Below are positions 1 to 8,607 of a DNA stretch of 64,000 nucleotides, piece after piece. The position numbers and the translations under genes were made by a program. The notes beneath the pieces were generated by a model, which worked only from the letters and a program-made list of their open reading frames with translations, was not told where the DNA came from and did not search any database. This DNA comes from Rhizobacter sp964253025 (lineage in GTDB: Bacteria > Pseudomonadota > Gammaproteobacteria > Burkholderiales > Burkholderiaceae_C): positions 4,898,001-4,962,000 of the forward strand of contig NZ_CAXUQC020000001.1 in NCBI RefSeq assembly GCF_964253025.1. The letters are read 5' to 3'. The number at the start of each line of letters is the position of its first letter. The first letter of the stretch is position 1.

Positions 1-664
1 CGAAGAAGGCGGAGCGGCGCGCGACGGCGTTGAGCGGCGTCAGCTCTCCCGACACGCTCGTTTGCAGCAGCACGCCCTCGGCATCCGCGTGGTCGATGCG
101 CACGACGGTGCGCGCACGGGAGCCCGCCGGCCGGCCGAGATCGGTGCGCATGAAGCGGAAGCGGTACATGCCGGCGGTGTCGCAGAACGGGGAGACGTGG
201 AAGACCTTGCTGGCTCGAAGTTCGCGGCCGAACGCGAGTTCCGGGCCGGTGAGCAGGTAGCAGTGCCGCTCGCCGAAGGTGTTGTTCACCTCGACGACGA
301 TGGCGGTGAGACTCCCGTCATCGCGGTGGCAGTACCAGAAGCTCACCGGCTTGAAGGTGTGACCCAGCACGCGCGGATAGCAATGCAGCCAGATCTCGCC
401 CCGGGCATCATGGATGCCCTCGCGCGCCAGCAGGTCGTCGAGCCATGCGAGGCTGTCGGCCCGGCCGTCGCCGTGGTCGCGGTCGGCGAAGCTGATCAGT
501 CCGAACCGGTTGCGGCACAGGTCGGCGCACGGCGCCTGGCGCAAGCTGCGCATCGGCAGCATCAGGAAGTAGGTGGGGTAGGCAAAGCGGTTGGCCCGCG
601 GGCGCAAGCGCGTGTGGCGCACTTCACCCCGGCCGATCAGTGGCCGGGCGGCAGCGGCTGTCAT
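1..664 (-). CDS. DUF1365 family protein (3' end outside window)
   Basis: About 221 residues are visible, read leftwards from an ATG at 664 that overlaps the stop of the FAD oxidoreductase by 4 bp (ATGA), so the two are translationally coupled. The protein opens with an Arg-rich strand (RHTRLRPRANRFAYPTYF) and carries YPRVLGHTFKPVSFWYCH, NTFGERHCY and KVFHVSPFC, which together are typical of DUF1365. No catalytic mechanism is established for the family. It commonly sits beside COG2907 FAD proteins and cyclopropane-fatty-acid-synthase-like methyltransferases, so a role in membrane fatty-acid modification is plausible (inference). The C-terminus lies beyond base 1. Confidence 0.88.
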   Translation of the reverse strand, partial: MTAAAARPLIGRGEVRHTRLRPRANRFAYPTYFLMLPMRSLRQAPCADLCRNRFGLISFADRDHGDGRADSLAWLDDLLAREGIHDARGEIWLHCYPRVLGHTFKPVSFWYCHRDDGSLTAIVVEVNNTFGERHCYLLTGPELAFGRELRASKVFHVSPFCDTAGMYRFRFMRTDLGRPAGSRARTVVRIDHADAEGVLLQTSVSGELTPLNAVARRSAFF

Positions 665-1959
665 GCGGCCGCCAGCGTTCGGGCCGGCGCACCGCGCGCC
701 GCCCAGCTTGCCTGGAGTCCGGCGACCACGGCCAGGCCGGACATCAGCCCGTCCTCGTGGAAGCCGTAGCGCGTCCAGGCCCCGCAGAACCAGGTGTTGC
801 CCCGGCCCTGCAGGTCAGGGACGCGGCGCTGTGCGGCGATGGCGGCCTGATCGAAGACCGGGTGCGCATAGTCGATTTCGCGGTGGACACAGTCGGCGCG
901 CGGCTCGGTGACCGGGTTGAGCGACACGATGACCGGCGTCTTGAAGGGCAACGGTTGCAGGCGGTTGAGCAGGTAGTGCAGGCAGACGGCCTGTTGCTCG
1001 CGGGCCGGGTTCGCGGCACGTTCGTAGTTCCAGGCCGCCCAGGCGAGGGGCCGGGTCGGCAGCAGCGCGGTGTCGGTATGAAGAACGGCCCGGTTGTGGT
1101 GGTACCGCACCGCACCGAGCACCTGCGCCTCTTGCGCGGTGGCATCGGCGAGCAGCGCCAGCGACTGGTCGCTGTGGGTGGCGAGCACCACGTCGTCGAA
1201 GCGCTCGGTGCCCTGATCGGTGGACACCAGGACATGGTCGCCCATTCGGCGGATGCTGCGCACCGGCGTGTTCAGACGCGCGTCCGGAATGCGGGCCAGC
1301 ATCTTGTGCACATAGGTTCGCGCGCCGCCCGTCACGGTGAACCAGCGCGGCCGGTCACTCACCTGGATCAGCCCGTGGTTGTGGCAGAAGCGGATCATCG
1401 TGGCGATGGGGAAGCGCAGCATCTGTTCGGTCGGGCACGACCAGATGCAGGCGACCATCGGCAGGAAGTACCCCTCGCGGAAGGACTGCGAGAAGCGATG
1501 CGCGTCGAGGAACTCACCGATGGGCTGCTGCAGCGCCGCGTCCTGGTCGCGCTCGGCCAGTGCGGTGCACAGCCGGTTGAAGCGAAGGATGTCGGCCAGC
1601 ATCTTCCAGAAGCGCGGTCGCAGCAGGTTGCTGCGCTGGGCGAAGACCGTGTTCAGGTCGCAGCCGCTCCACTCCAGGTTGGCGCCGGGTGCCTTGACCG
1701 AGAACGACATGTCCGACAGGGCGGTCTCGACCCCGAGTTCGGCGAACAGGCGAATCAGGTTCGGGTACGTGCGCTCGTTGAACACCAGGAAGCCGGTGTC
1801 CACGCCGTGGGTGATGCCCTCGAGCGTGATGTCAACTGTGTGGGTGTGACCGCCGAAATGCCGGCCCGCTTCAAACAGCGCGACCTCGGCCTGGCCGGCT
1901 AGGTGGTACGCGACGGACAGGCCGGAGATGCCGGAGCCGATGACGGCGACGCGGCGCAT
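661..1959 (-). CDS. FAD-dependent oxidoreductase, COG2907 type (possible fatty-acyl desaturase)
   Basis: 432 residues. The N-terminal Rossmann dinucleotide motif VIGSGISGLSVAYHL is followed by GRHFGGHTHTVD, and the C-terminal FAD-contact region reads WFCGAWTRYGFHEDGLMSG. This is the NAD/FAD-binding amine-oxidase-like family. A Rhodobacter member of the family, UfaD, acts on methylated fatty acids in furan fatty acid synthesis (from memory). The gene overlaps the DUF1365 gene by 4 bp. No RpoE/ChrR genes and no CFA-like methyltransferase are visible in the window, although the latter could lie beyond base 1. The fatty-acid role is inference; the flavoprotein call is firm. Confidence 0.85.
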   Translation of the reverse strand: MRRVAVIGSGISGLSVAYHLAGQAEVALFEAGRHFGGHTHTVDITLEGITHGVDTGFLVFNERTYPNLIRLFAELGVETALSDMSFSVKAPGANLEWSGCDLNTVFAQRSNLLRPRFWKMLADILRFNRLCTALAERDQDAALQQPIGEFLDAHRFSQSFREGYFLPMVACIWSCPTEQMLRFPIATMIRFCHNHGLIQVSDRPRWFTVTGGARTYVHKMLARIPDARLNTPVRSIRRMGDHVLVSTDQGTERFDDVVLATHSDQSLALLADATAQEAQVLGAVRYHHNRAVLHTDTALLPTRPLAWAAWNYERAANPAREQQAVCLHYLLNRLQPLPFKTPVIVSLNPVTEPRADCVHREIDYAHPVFDQAAIAAQRRVPDLQGRGNTWFCGAWTRYGFHEDGLMSGLAVVAGLQASWAARGAPARTLAAA

Positions 1960-2219
1960 CAGGCAGCCCTCCCGGGAAGAGAAGATGCCGCACAGCGCCC
2001 CGGGGCGAAGCAGGGAGGGAGGAGGGAGGAGGAGAACCGCCCCGGGATTGCATTCGGTCGAGCCGAACGGCTGTGCAGCAGAAAACCGGTGGACGCCAGG
2101 GAGCGGCGACCGGCGGATTCGACGCTCGACGCGCCGCCGAGTTCCGTTCCGATGAAGCGGGTTTCAGCGACCGCGCGCCGGACGGCGCGGCGGAAGGGAA
2201 CGGACGATGGGCGGCGTGA

Positions 2220-2243
2220 ACTCATGAGTCAAAATATAACTCA
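2220..2243. promoter_or_regulatory. AT-rich operator-like inverted repeat
   Basis: ACTCA at 2220-2224, TGAGT at 2225-2229 and ACTCA at 2239-2243. The outer pair forms a dyad TGAGT-N9-ACTCA around an AT-rich core, in an otherwise very GC-rich gap. The dyad layout resembles TetR/MarR-type operators. It lies 8 bp past the glutathione peroxidase stop and 260 bp upstream of the FAD oxidoreductase start, so it most likely controls the FAD/DUF1365 pair. The remaining 1960-2219 holds only a low-complexity purine tract and no convincing gene. Confidence 0.4.
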
Positions 2244-2250
2244 CCAGTCT

Positions 2251-2832
2251 TCATTTTGCATCCAGAAGTTTTTCAACGCTGCGCACAAATGCCGGATCCT
2301 GCGGGCTGGTGCGCGTCCCGAAGCTCTGAACGGTGTTGCCGTCGCGCGAAATGACGTACTTGTGGAAGTTCCATTTCGGCGAGTCACCGGTGCGTTCGCG
2401 CAGGGCAATGAACAGCGGGTTCGTTTCCGCGCCGGCCGAGGCCTTCACCCGGCTCTTGACGAACATCGGGAACTTGACGCCGAAGGTGTTCTCGCAGAAG
2501 TCCGCGATTTCCTTGTTGCTGCCGGGTTCCTGGTTGCCGAAGTCGTTGGATGGAAAGCCGAGCACCACCAGGCCGCGTTCGCCGTAGCGCTCGTGCAGCG
2601 CTTCCAGGGCCTTGTACTGGGGCGTGAATCCGCAGAAGCTGGCGGTGTTGACGACAACGACCACCCGCCCGGCGTATTGGCAGAGGTTCTGCGGCTTCTC
2701 GTCCTGCAGGCGCAGCATCGTGCGGTCGAGCAGCGGCGGACAGGCCGCCTGGGCGGCCAGCGGCGGCAGGCCGAGGGCGGCGGCCAGACCCAGGGACCTC
2801 AGCGCCCGGACAGGGAAGGAGGGAAGTTTCAT
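2251..2832 (-). CDS. Glutathione peroxidase, exported
   Basis: 193 residues from the ATG at 2832, chosen because GGAG lies 6 nt upstream and a signal peptide follows directly (basic start, Leu/Ala core, cleavage near AAQAA). Thiol peroxidase reducing hydroperoxides, predicted periplasmic. Catalytic residues are visible: Cys67 in NTASFCGFTPQY, Gln101 in FPSNDFGNQEPG and Trp154 in KWNFHKYV. The active site is Cys rather than selenocysteine, as usual in bacteria. The periplasmic location suggests thioredoxin-like or other thiol reductants rather than cytosolic glutathione. It stands alone between the FAD operon and a divergent ferritin-like gene. Confidence 0.92.
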   Translation of the reverse strand: MKLPSFPVRALRSLGLAAALGLPPLAAQAACPPLLDRTMLRLQDEKPQNLCQYAGRVVVVVNTASFCGFTPQYKALEALHERYGERGLVVLGFPSNDFGNQEPGSNKEIADFCENTFGVKFPMFVKSRVKASAGAETNPLFIALRERTGDSPKWNFHKYVISRDGNTVQSFGTRTSPQDPAFVRSVEKLLDAK

Positions 2833-2968
2833 GGACATCTCCGGCGAACGACAGGGCGTCCAGCATGCCACTCCCCCGGCGTCCTGCGGTGGGTTTCGCC
2901 GGGCGGTCCAGCCCTTCGATGCCCTTGGCCATTGGTGGGCACGCGCTCAACTGTCACGGAGTGCGGTC

Positions 2969-2974
2969 TAGAAT
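2969..2974 (+). promoter_or_regulatory. Candidate -10 element for ferritin-like gene
   Basis: TAGAAT sits 26 bp before the ATG at 3001, in the 168 bp gap between divergent genes. No convincing -35 is seen at 17 bp spacing. Confidence 0.35.
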
Positions 2975-3000
2975 GACAGACCCTCACCTTGGGCCGAACC

Positions 3001-3879
3001 ATGCTGTATCCCGAACTGTTCAAGCAACTCGAAGCCGTCCGCTGGAACATGGACACCGACATCCCGTGGGATCAGTTCGACGCCAGCTTGTTGACCGAAG
3101 AGCAGGCGCAGACGATCAAGATGAACGCGATCACCGAGTGGTCCGCATTGCCGGCCACCGAGATGTTCCTGCGCGACAACCGCGACGACAGCGACTTCTC
3201 CGCCTTCATGAGCGTCTGGTTCTTCGAGGAGCAGAAGCACTCGCTCGTGCTGATGGAGTACCTGCGCCGTTTCCGTCCCGACCTCGTGCCGACCGAAGCC
3301 GAACTGCACGAAGTGCGCTTTGAGTTCGACCCGGCGCCGGCACTCGAAACCCTCATGCTGCACTTCTGTGGCGAGATCCGCCTCAACCACTGGTATCGCC
3401 GCGCGGCCGAGTGGCACTCCGAGCCGGTGATCAAGGCCATCTACGAAACCCTGGCCCGTGACGAAGCCCGCCACGGGGGGGCGTACCTGCGCTACATGAA
3501 GCGCGCCATGCAGAAGTTCGGTGACGAGGCCCGCGCCGCCTTCGCCAAGGTCGGCGTCCTGATGGCCAGCGCCCGCCGCACGGCCCAGGCCTTGCACCCG
3601 ACGAACCTGCATGTGAACGCCAACCTGTTCCCGCGCGACACCATCCAGAGCCGGCTGCCCAATCCGCAGTGGCTCGAGCAGTGGCTCGACAAGCAGATCC
3701 AGTTCGACGCGGTGTGGGAAACCAAGGTCGTCGACCGCATCCTGCACAACATGAGCCTGCTCCTCGAGCGCAGCTTTGCGAGCGTCCAGGAGCTGAACCG
3801 CTATCGCAAGGAAGTTTCGGCCGCAGCTGCGGCAGCGGCCAAGGGCAAGCCCGCCGAGCCGGGCGCCCAGCCCGCCTGA
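3001..3879 (+). CDS. Ferritin-like diiron protein (acyl-ACP-desaturase-like fold)
   Basis: 292 residues from the ATG at 3001; an in-frame TTG at 2989 is a less likely start. The four-helix diiron ligand set can be read off: Glu46, Glu77-x-x-His80, Glu115 and Glu145-x-x-His148. This is the carboxylate-bridged diiron pattern of ferritin-like oxidases, AurF and acyl-ACP desaturases, so an O2-dependent oxidase or desaturase is possible; the substrate is unknown. The last 20 residues are an Ala/Lys/Pro tail. The next gene, rfaE2, starts 11 bp after the stop, suggesting cotranscription. Confidence 0.8.
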   Translation: MLYPELFKQLEAVRWNMDTDIPWDQFDASLLTEEQAQTIKMNAITEWSALPATEMFLRDNRDDSDFSAFMSVWFFEEQKHSLVLMEYLRRFRPDLVPTEAELHEVRFEFDPAPALETLMLHFCGEIRLNHWYRRAAEWHSEPVIKAIYETLARDEARHGGAYLRYMKRAMQKFGDEARAAFAKVGVLMASARRTAQALHPTNLHVNANLFPRDTIQSRLPNPQWLEQWLDKQIQFDAVWETKVVDRILHNMSLLLERSFASVQELNRYRKEVSAAAAAAAKGKPAEPGAQPA

Positions 3880-3889
3880 GCCAGCCGCC

Positions 3890-4363
3890 TTGGCGTCCTT
3901 CCTCGACAAGCTGTGCGCCGGCGCCGACCTGCCGGCGCGCGTCGCAGCGCTGCCGCGCAAGCTGGTGTTCACCAACGGCGTCTTCGACATCCTCCACCGG
4001 GGCCACGTCACCTACCTCGAGCAGGCGCGGGCCCTGGGCGCGAGCCTCGTGCTCGGGCTCAACAGCGACGCCTCCGCCCGCCTGCTGGGCAAGGGACCGG
4101 ACCGACCGCTCAATGCGGAAGCTGACCGCGCCTGCGTGCTGGCCGCCCTCGAGAGCGTGAGCCTCGTCGTGCTGTTCGACGAGCAGACGCCGGTCGAACT
4201 GCTCAAGCGCGTGCGCCCGGACCTCTACGTCAAGGGCGGCGACTACGACATCGAGTCGCTGGAAGAGACGAAATGGGTGCGGAGCTGGGGTGGCGACGCC
4301 TGCGCGCTGTCCTTCGTCGACGGTTACTCGACCACCTCGCTCGTCGGCCGCATCCGCGGCTGA
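3890..4363 (+). CDS. rfaE2: D-glycero-beta-D-manno-heptose 1-phosphate adenylyltransferase
   Basis: 157 residues from a TTG start at 3890. Transfers AMP from ATP to heptose 1-phosphate, giving ADP-heptose for the LPS inner core. Nucleotidyltransferase signature FTNGVFDILHRGHVTYLE (HxGH as HRGH) near residues 28-45, and YVKGGDYDIESLEETKWV towards the C-terminus. This corresponds to the C-terminal half of E. coli HldE, encoded separately as in many betaproteobacteria; the kinase partner (rfaE1) is not in the window. The last 40 bp overlap the convergent EamA gene. Confidence 0.93.
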   Translation: MASFLDKLCAGADLPARVAALPRKLVFTNGVFDILHRGHVTYLEQARALGASLVLGLNSDASARLLGKGPDRPLNAEADRACVLAALESVSLVVLFDEQTPVELLKRVRPDLYVKGGDYDIESLEETKWVRSWGGDACALSFVDGYSTTSLVGRIRG

Positions 4364-5250
4364 CGGTTCACCAGGGCGATGCCGGCCACCACGCCGGCCA
4401 GCGCCACCAGCAGGCGGACCGTGACCGCCTCGCCCAGCAGCACGACGCCCATCAGCAGCCCGAAGACCGGTGTCAGGAGCGTGAACGCGGACAAGCGCGT
4501 GGCGGGGTAGTGGCGCACCAGCCAGAACCAGACCAGGTAGCTCACGAACACGACGATCAGCGTCTGGTAGCCGAGCGACAGCCAGGCGAGCGCCGACAGG
4601 GAGAGGGTCCATCGATCGCCCAGGGCGAGCGAGGCGCCGAGCAGCATCACCCCGGACACGGCCAGCTGGTAGACGAGCGTCTTCTCCGGCGCCGCGCCCG
4701 CCAGCGGCGTCGCACGGATGACGAGCGTGGTGGCCGCCCACAGCACCGCCGCGACCACGCCCAGGGTGTCGCCCAGCCACTGCAGCGGCCCGACGGCCGG
4801 CTGGGTGAAGCCTTCGGCGAAGGCGAATGCCACGCCGGCGAAGGCGACGACGAGGCCGCCGAACTGGGCGGCGGAGAGCCGCTCCGCCCGCGTGATGAAC
4901 GGCATGCCGAGCGCCACCACGAACGGTGCGAAGTAGATGAAGACGATCATCCGGGACGCGGTGGTGTACTGCAGGCCGAAGAACACGCAGGCGAATTCGG
5001 CGCCGAACAGCAGGCCCGCCGCGAGGCCGCCGGGCAAGGTGCCGTCGCTGCGCCACAGGGGGATGCCGCGGGCACGCGCCCACGCGATCACCAGCACCGC
5101 GCCTGCCAGCGAACGCACGGCCGCCTGGACGAGCGGCGGCACTTCACCCAGCACCGCCTTCACGGCCACCTGGTTCAGGCCCCACAGCACGCAGCAACCC
5201 ACCACGAGGACGATCGCCAGGCGGTCCAGGTGCGGTCGACGGTCAGACAT
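4324..5250 (-). CDS. EamA/DMT-family inner-membrane transporter
   Basis: 308 residues, using the internal ATG at 5250 (MSDRRPHLD) rather than the upstream one at 5283. Ten hydrophobic segments in two EamA repeats, the second beginning near LQWLGDTLGVVAAVLWAATT. Opening motif CCVLWGLNQVAVKAVL is typical of drug/metabolite exporters. Substrate unknown. The start overlaps the stop of the rhombosortase gene by 8 bp, making it the third gene of a glnE operon; the 3' end overlaps convergent rfaE2 by 40 bp. Confidence 0.88.
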   Translation of the reverse strand: MSDRRPHLDRLAIVLVVGCCVLWGLNQVAVKAVLGEVPPLVQAAVRSLAGAVLVIAWARARGIPLWRSDGTLPGGLAAGLLFGAEFACVFFGLQYTTASRMIVFIYFAPFVVALGMPFITRAERLSAAQFGGLVVAFAGVAFAFAEGFTQPAVGPLQWLGDTLGVVAAVLWAATTLVIRATPLAGAAPEKTLVYQLAVSGVMLLGASLALGDRWTLSLSALAWLSLGYQTLIVVFVSYLVWFWLVRHYPATRLSAFTLLTPVFGLLMGVVLLGEAVTVRLLVALAGVVAGIALVNRQPRMRPTSEVVE

Positions 5251-5824
5251 GGGCACGCCTTTGCCGAAGCAGTTCGGCCGCACCGCTGCACAGCGCGCCG
5301 GCCACCGCGCCGGTGAGGTGCGCGATCGGGGCGATCGGAATGTCCCAGTGCGGAGAACTCTGCACGGCTGCGCGCCAAGGCGTTTCGGACGTCAGCTTGA
5401 GCGCCAGCAGAACCAGGGACACGACACCCACCCAGCGCTGTCGCCCCATGCCCGAGGCGGCGAGGTGAACGGCCGCAGCCGCAACGCCCGCGTGCAGCAC
5501 GCCTGACAGGCCGCCATAGTGGCGAAGCTCGGGCACATGCAGCAGCGCGACGTGCCCGAGCGGCCAGGCCGCCAGCCAGGCAAGCGTGGTGCGACGCCGG
5601 ACGTCACCCAACCATCCGTAGGCAGCGACGAGTGCCGCGGCCAGCAGGTTGGCCGTGAAGTGCGCCGGGCTCAAGTGCACGAAGGCCGCCGTCCACCACC
5701 GCCAGGGTTGTTCGAGCCAGAGGCCCGGCTGCCAGTCGAGGGCCCCTGACGGAACCGCAAGCCGCGCCAGCACGGCACCGGCGGCCATCAGGCCGGCCAG
5801 CGCCGGCCAGCTGCGCGACGCCAT
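5243..5824 (-). CDS. rrtA: Rhombosortase (rhomboid-family intramembrane protease)
   Basis: 193 residues. Rhomboid-family serine protease with about six membrane segments. HFTANLLAAALVAAYG precedes the catalytic Ser107 in HYGGLSGVLHAG, and His169 in IAPIAHLTGAVAG completes the Ser-His dyad. The short length and GLSGVLH fit rhombosortase, which processes GlyGly-CTERM proteins in other bacteria. I see no GlyGly-CTERM substrate in this window. The start overlaps the glnE stop by one base (TGATG). Confidence 0.82.
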   Translation of the reverse strand: MASRSWPALAGLMAAGAVLARLAVPSGALDWQPGLWLEQPWRWWTAAFVHLSPAHFTANLLAAALVAAYGWLGDVRRRTTLAWLAAWPLGHVALLHVPELRHYGGLSGVLHAGVAAAAVHLAASGMGRQRWVGVVSLVLLALKLTSETPWRAAVQSSPHWDIPIAPIAHLTGAVAGALCSGAAELLRQRRAHV

Positions 5825-8607
5825 CACGCCGTCGGAAAGACGGCGGACCACAGGGCCAGCACGGCGTCGCGTTCGGCCTCGAGCAGGCGTTCGTCGAACT
5901 GGGTCGGCTTCTCGTCGAGCCGCGCCCGGTGCTGCGCCCGGCGCATTTCCCGGTAGGCGTTGGCCGCCTTGCGGCCGACGCCGACCGGCAGCAGGCCGCA
6001 GGCCTCGGCCCGCTGGAGCAGGGCGATGTTGCCCACGTTGTCGAGCAGTTCGGGATGGCCTGCGCTCTCGGAAAGCACCAGCAGCTGCACGGCGAACTCG
6101 ACGTCCATCATGCCGCCCGGGCTGTGCTTCACGTCGAACAGGCCGGCCGGCACCGGATGCGCCGCCCGCACGCGCTCCCGCATGTTGGCCACTTCGGCGC
6201 GCAGCGCGGCCGGATCGCGCTCGGCGCAGAGGACGGCGCGTCGCACTTCCTCGAAGCGCGGGGCCAGCTGCACATCGCCCGCGCAGAAGCGCGCCCGGGT
6301 GACCGCCTGGTGCTCCCACGTCCAGGCCGTGTTGCTGCCACGACCGCGCTGGTAGTTGTCGAAGGACTGGATGGACGTGACGAGCAGGCCCGAGTTGCCG
6401 TTCGGCCGCAACGCGGTGTCGATGTCGAAGAGCTCACCTGCCGCGGTACGGGTCGTGAGCCAGTTGATCAGCTTGCGCACGAAGGCCGTGTAGACCTCGG
6501 CGGCACGGTAGGGATCGGCCTCGTCGGCATCGTCGTAGAGGAACACGACGTCGAGGTCGCTGCCGTAGCCGAGCTCCTTCCCGCCCAGCTTGCCGTACGC
6601 GATGATCGCGAACACCGGTTGTTCGCGGTGGCGCTGGCGAAGGTGGATCCAGGCCCATTGCACGGCGCACTGCAGTGTGGCGTCGGCCAGGGCGGACAGG
6701 TCGTCGGCCACTTGCTCGACGGTGATGTGGCCCTCGACGTCGCGCACCAGGGTGCGGAACACCTCGGCATGGTGGGCTCGGCGCAAGGTGTCGAGCAGCG
6801 ATTCCTCGTCGGCCTGGTTGAAGCGCGCCCACGCGGTGTGGCGCGCTTCCAGGTCGGCGATGTAGGTGTCACGTTCGAAGCGGCCGTGCAGCAACCGTTC
6901 GTCGGCGAGTTCGTCGATCACGCCGGGATGGCGCATCAGGAACTGCGCGGGCCAGCGTGCGAGCCCGAGCAGGCGCAGCAGGCGCAGCTGTACCTCCGGG
7001 CGCTCGACCATGAGGGCGAGGTAGTTCTCCCGGCGCAGCAGCGGCTCGAGCCAGTCGATGAAGCGGGCGGCCGCCTCGATGCTGCAGGTACCGGCCTCGA
7101 CGGCCTGCGAGGCCCGCATCACCAGCCGCACCAGCCGTTGCCGGCCGTCGTCGCTCAGCAGACGGATGCGGGGATGGTCGGCCCAGGGGCGCACGCGTTC
7201 GGCGAGCGCCGGCGGCAGTTGCTCGCAGAACTCCTCGCTGTCGATCGCCGCGGGCGCCGTGCCGCAGCTGCGACAGCCGTTGGGACCGCCGTTGCTGGAC
7301 GGCGGGCGACCGTCGTGCAGCAGCGCGTCGAACTCCATGGCGACGAACTCGCGCGTCTCGCACAAGGTGTCGAGCAGTTCGCAGGCGTCGGCGTTGCACT
7401 CGGTGAGCCCCATGCTGCGGGCGATCCAGGCCAGGTCGGCATCGGCCGTGGGCAGCAGGTGGGTCTGCTGATCGTCGAGGAACTGGATGCGGTGCTCGAT
7501 GCGGCGCAGGAAGGTGTAGGCCTCGGCCAGGCGCTCGGCGCTGCCGGGCTTCATCAGCCCGCGCGCCGTCAGCCGCTCCAGGGCCTTCAGCGTGGAACGG
7601 GTGCGGATCTCGGGAAACTGTCCGCCGCGCACCACCAGCAGCAACTGCACGATGAACTCGATCTCGCGGATGCCACCGCGCGAGAGCTTCACGTCGTTGG
7701 CGCGCTCGGGCCGGCCGGCGGCGCGCCGCTGGGCCTCGTCGCGCACCTTGCGGTGCAGCTGGCGAAGCCCTTCGAAGACGCCGTAGTCGAGGTAGCGTCG
7801 GTAGACGAAGGAGGTTACCGTGTCGCGCAGGGCCATCGCGCGCCCGGTGCGCAACGCATCGAAGGGCGCCACCACGCGGCTCTTGAGCCAGGCGAAGCGC
7901 TCCCACTCACGACCCTGGATCAGGAAGTACTCCTCCAGCATCGCGAGGCTCACGACCGGCGGGCCCGAGTTGCCGTTGGGTCGGAGCGCGAGGTCGACGC
8001 GGAACACGTTGCCGTCCTCCGTCACGTCACCGATCAGCGCGTAGAGGCTGCGCGCGACTTCGCTGAAATACTCATGCGCACTCACCGAGCGAGGGCCGGT
8101 GGTCTGGCCGGCGTCCTCGTAGACGTAGATGAGGTCGATGTCGGAGGAGACGTTCAGCTCGTGCGCCCCGAGCTTGCCCATGCCGACCACCCAGAACTCG
8201 ATGCGCCGGCCGGACTCGTCCAACGGCGGGCCGAAGCGGGCGTCCTGGTCGGCGCAGGCCTGGATCACCGCGCGGTCGAGCGTCACTTCGGCCAGCGCGG
8301 TCATGGCGCGGGTGATGTCGAGCATGGCTGCGTTCTGCTCGATGTCGAGCACCGCCAGGCGTTCGAGCACGATGTTGCGTGCCACCCGCATGGCGCTGGC
8401 GAGCGCGCGTCCACCGGAGAGCAGCGTGTCGATCAGGGTCCCAATGGTCTCTGCCGTCGGCAGGCCGGCCGCAAGCAGTGGCAGTTCGGCCGCGTAGCGG
8501 CGGCGCACACGCTGCACGAAACGGCTGTGGTCTGCGGGCGCCGAGGCCGGCACGTCGCTGCGCGGGCTCTCGGCCGGCACGGCGGCAGGGGAAGACTCAG
8601 TGGCCAT
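5824..8607 (-). CDS. glnE: Bifunctional glutamine synthetase adenylyltransferase/adenylyl-removing enzyme
   Basis: 927 residues from the ATG at 8607; the family is typically about 950 aa. Adenylylates and deadenylylates glutamine synthetase in response to PII and glutamine. Two nucleotidyltransferase domains are visible: the N-terminal one with GMGKLGAHELNVSSDIDL (de-adenylylase half) and the C-terminal one with YGKLGGKELGYGSDLDVV (adenylylase half), each followed by a second Asp-containing strand and a GlnD-type PII-uridylyl-transferase-like helical region. First gene of the glnE-rrtA-EamA operon, divergent from the nitrilase gene. Confidence 0.96.
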   Translation of the reverse strand: MATESSPAAVPAESPRSDVPASAPADHSRFVQRVRRRYAAELPLLAAGLPTAETIGTLIDTLLSGGRALASAMRVARNIVLERLAVLDIEQNAAMLDITRAMTALAEVTLDRAVIQACADQDARFGPPLDESGRRIEFWVVGMGKLGAHELNVSSDIDLIYVYEDAGQTTGPRSVSAHEYFSEVARSLYALIGDVTEDGNVFRVDLALRPNGNSGPPVVSLAMLEEYFLIQGREWERFAWLKSRVVAPFDALRTGRAMALRDTVTSFVYRRYLDYGVFEGLRQLHRKVRDEAQRRAAGRPERANDVKLSRGGIREIEFIVQLLLVVRGGQFPEIRTRSTLKALERLTARGLMKPGSAERLAEAYTFLRRIEHRIQFLDDQQTHLLPTADADLAWIARSMGLTECNADACELLDTLCETREFVAMEFDALLHDGRPPSSNGGPNGCRSCGTAPAAIDSEEFCEQLPPALAERVRPWADHPRIRLLSDDGRQRLVRLVMRASQAVEAGTCSIEAAARFIDWLEPLLRRENYLALMVERPEVQLRLLRLLGLARWPAQFLMRHPGVIDELADERLLHGRFERDTYIADLEARHTAWARFNQADEESLLDTLRRAHHAEVFRTLVRDVEGHITVEQVADDLSALADATLQCAVQWAWIHLRQRHREQPVFAIIAYGKLGGKELGYGSDLDVVFLYDDADEADPYRAAEVYTAFVRKLINWLTTRTAAGELFDIDTALRPNGNSGLLVTSIQSFDNYQRGRGSNTAWTWEHQAVTRARFCAGDVQLAPRFEEVRRAVLCAERDPAALRAEVANMRERVRAAHPVPAGLFDVKHSPGGMMDVEFAVQLLVLSESAGHPELLDNVGNIALLQRAEACGLLPVGVGRKAANAYREMRRAQHRARLDEKPTQFDERLLEAERDAVLALWSAVFPTA

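Noticed and set aside
1959..2225. 88-codon minus-strand ORF between the FAD and peroxidase genes
   Set aside because: Ser/Arg-rich low-complexity translation, no ribosome site, no domain; its ATG falls in the palindrome.
2968..4011. 347-codon minus-strand frame opposite the ferritin-like gene
   Set aside because: Antisense shadow; the plus frame holds a complete diiron ligand set.
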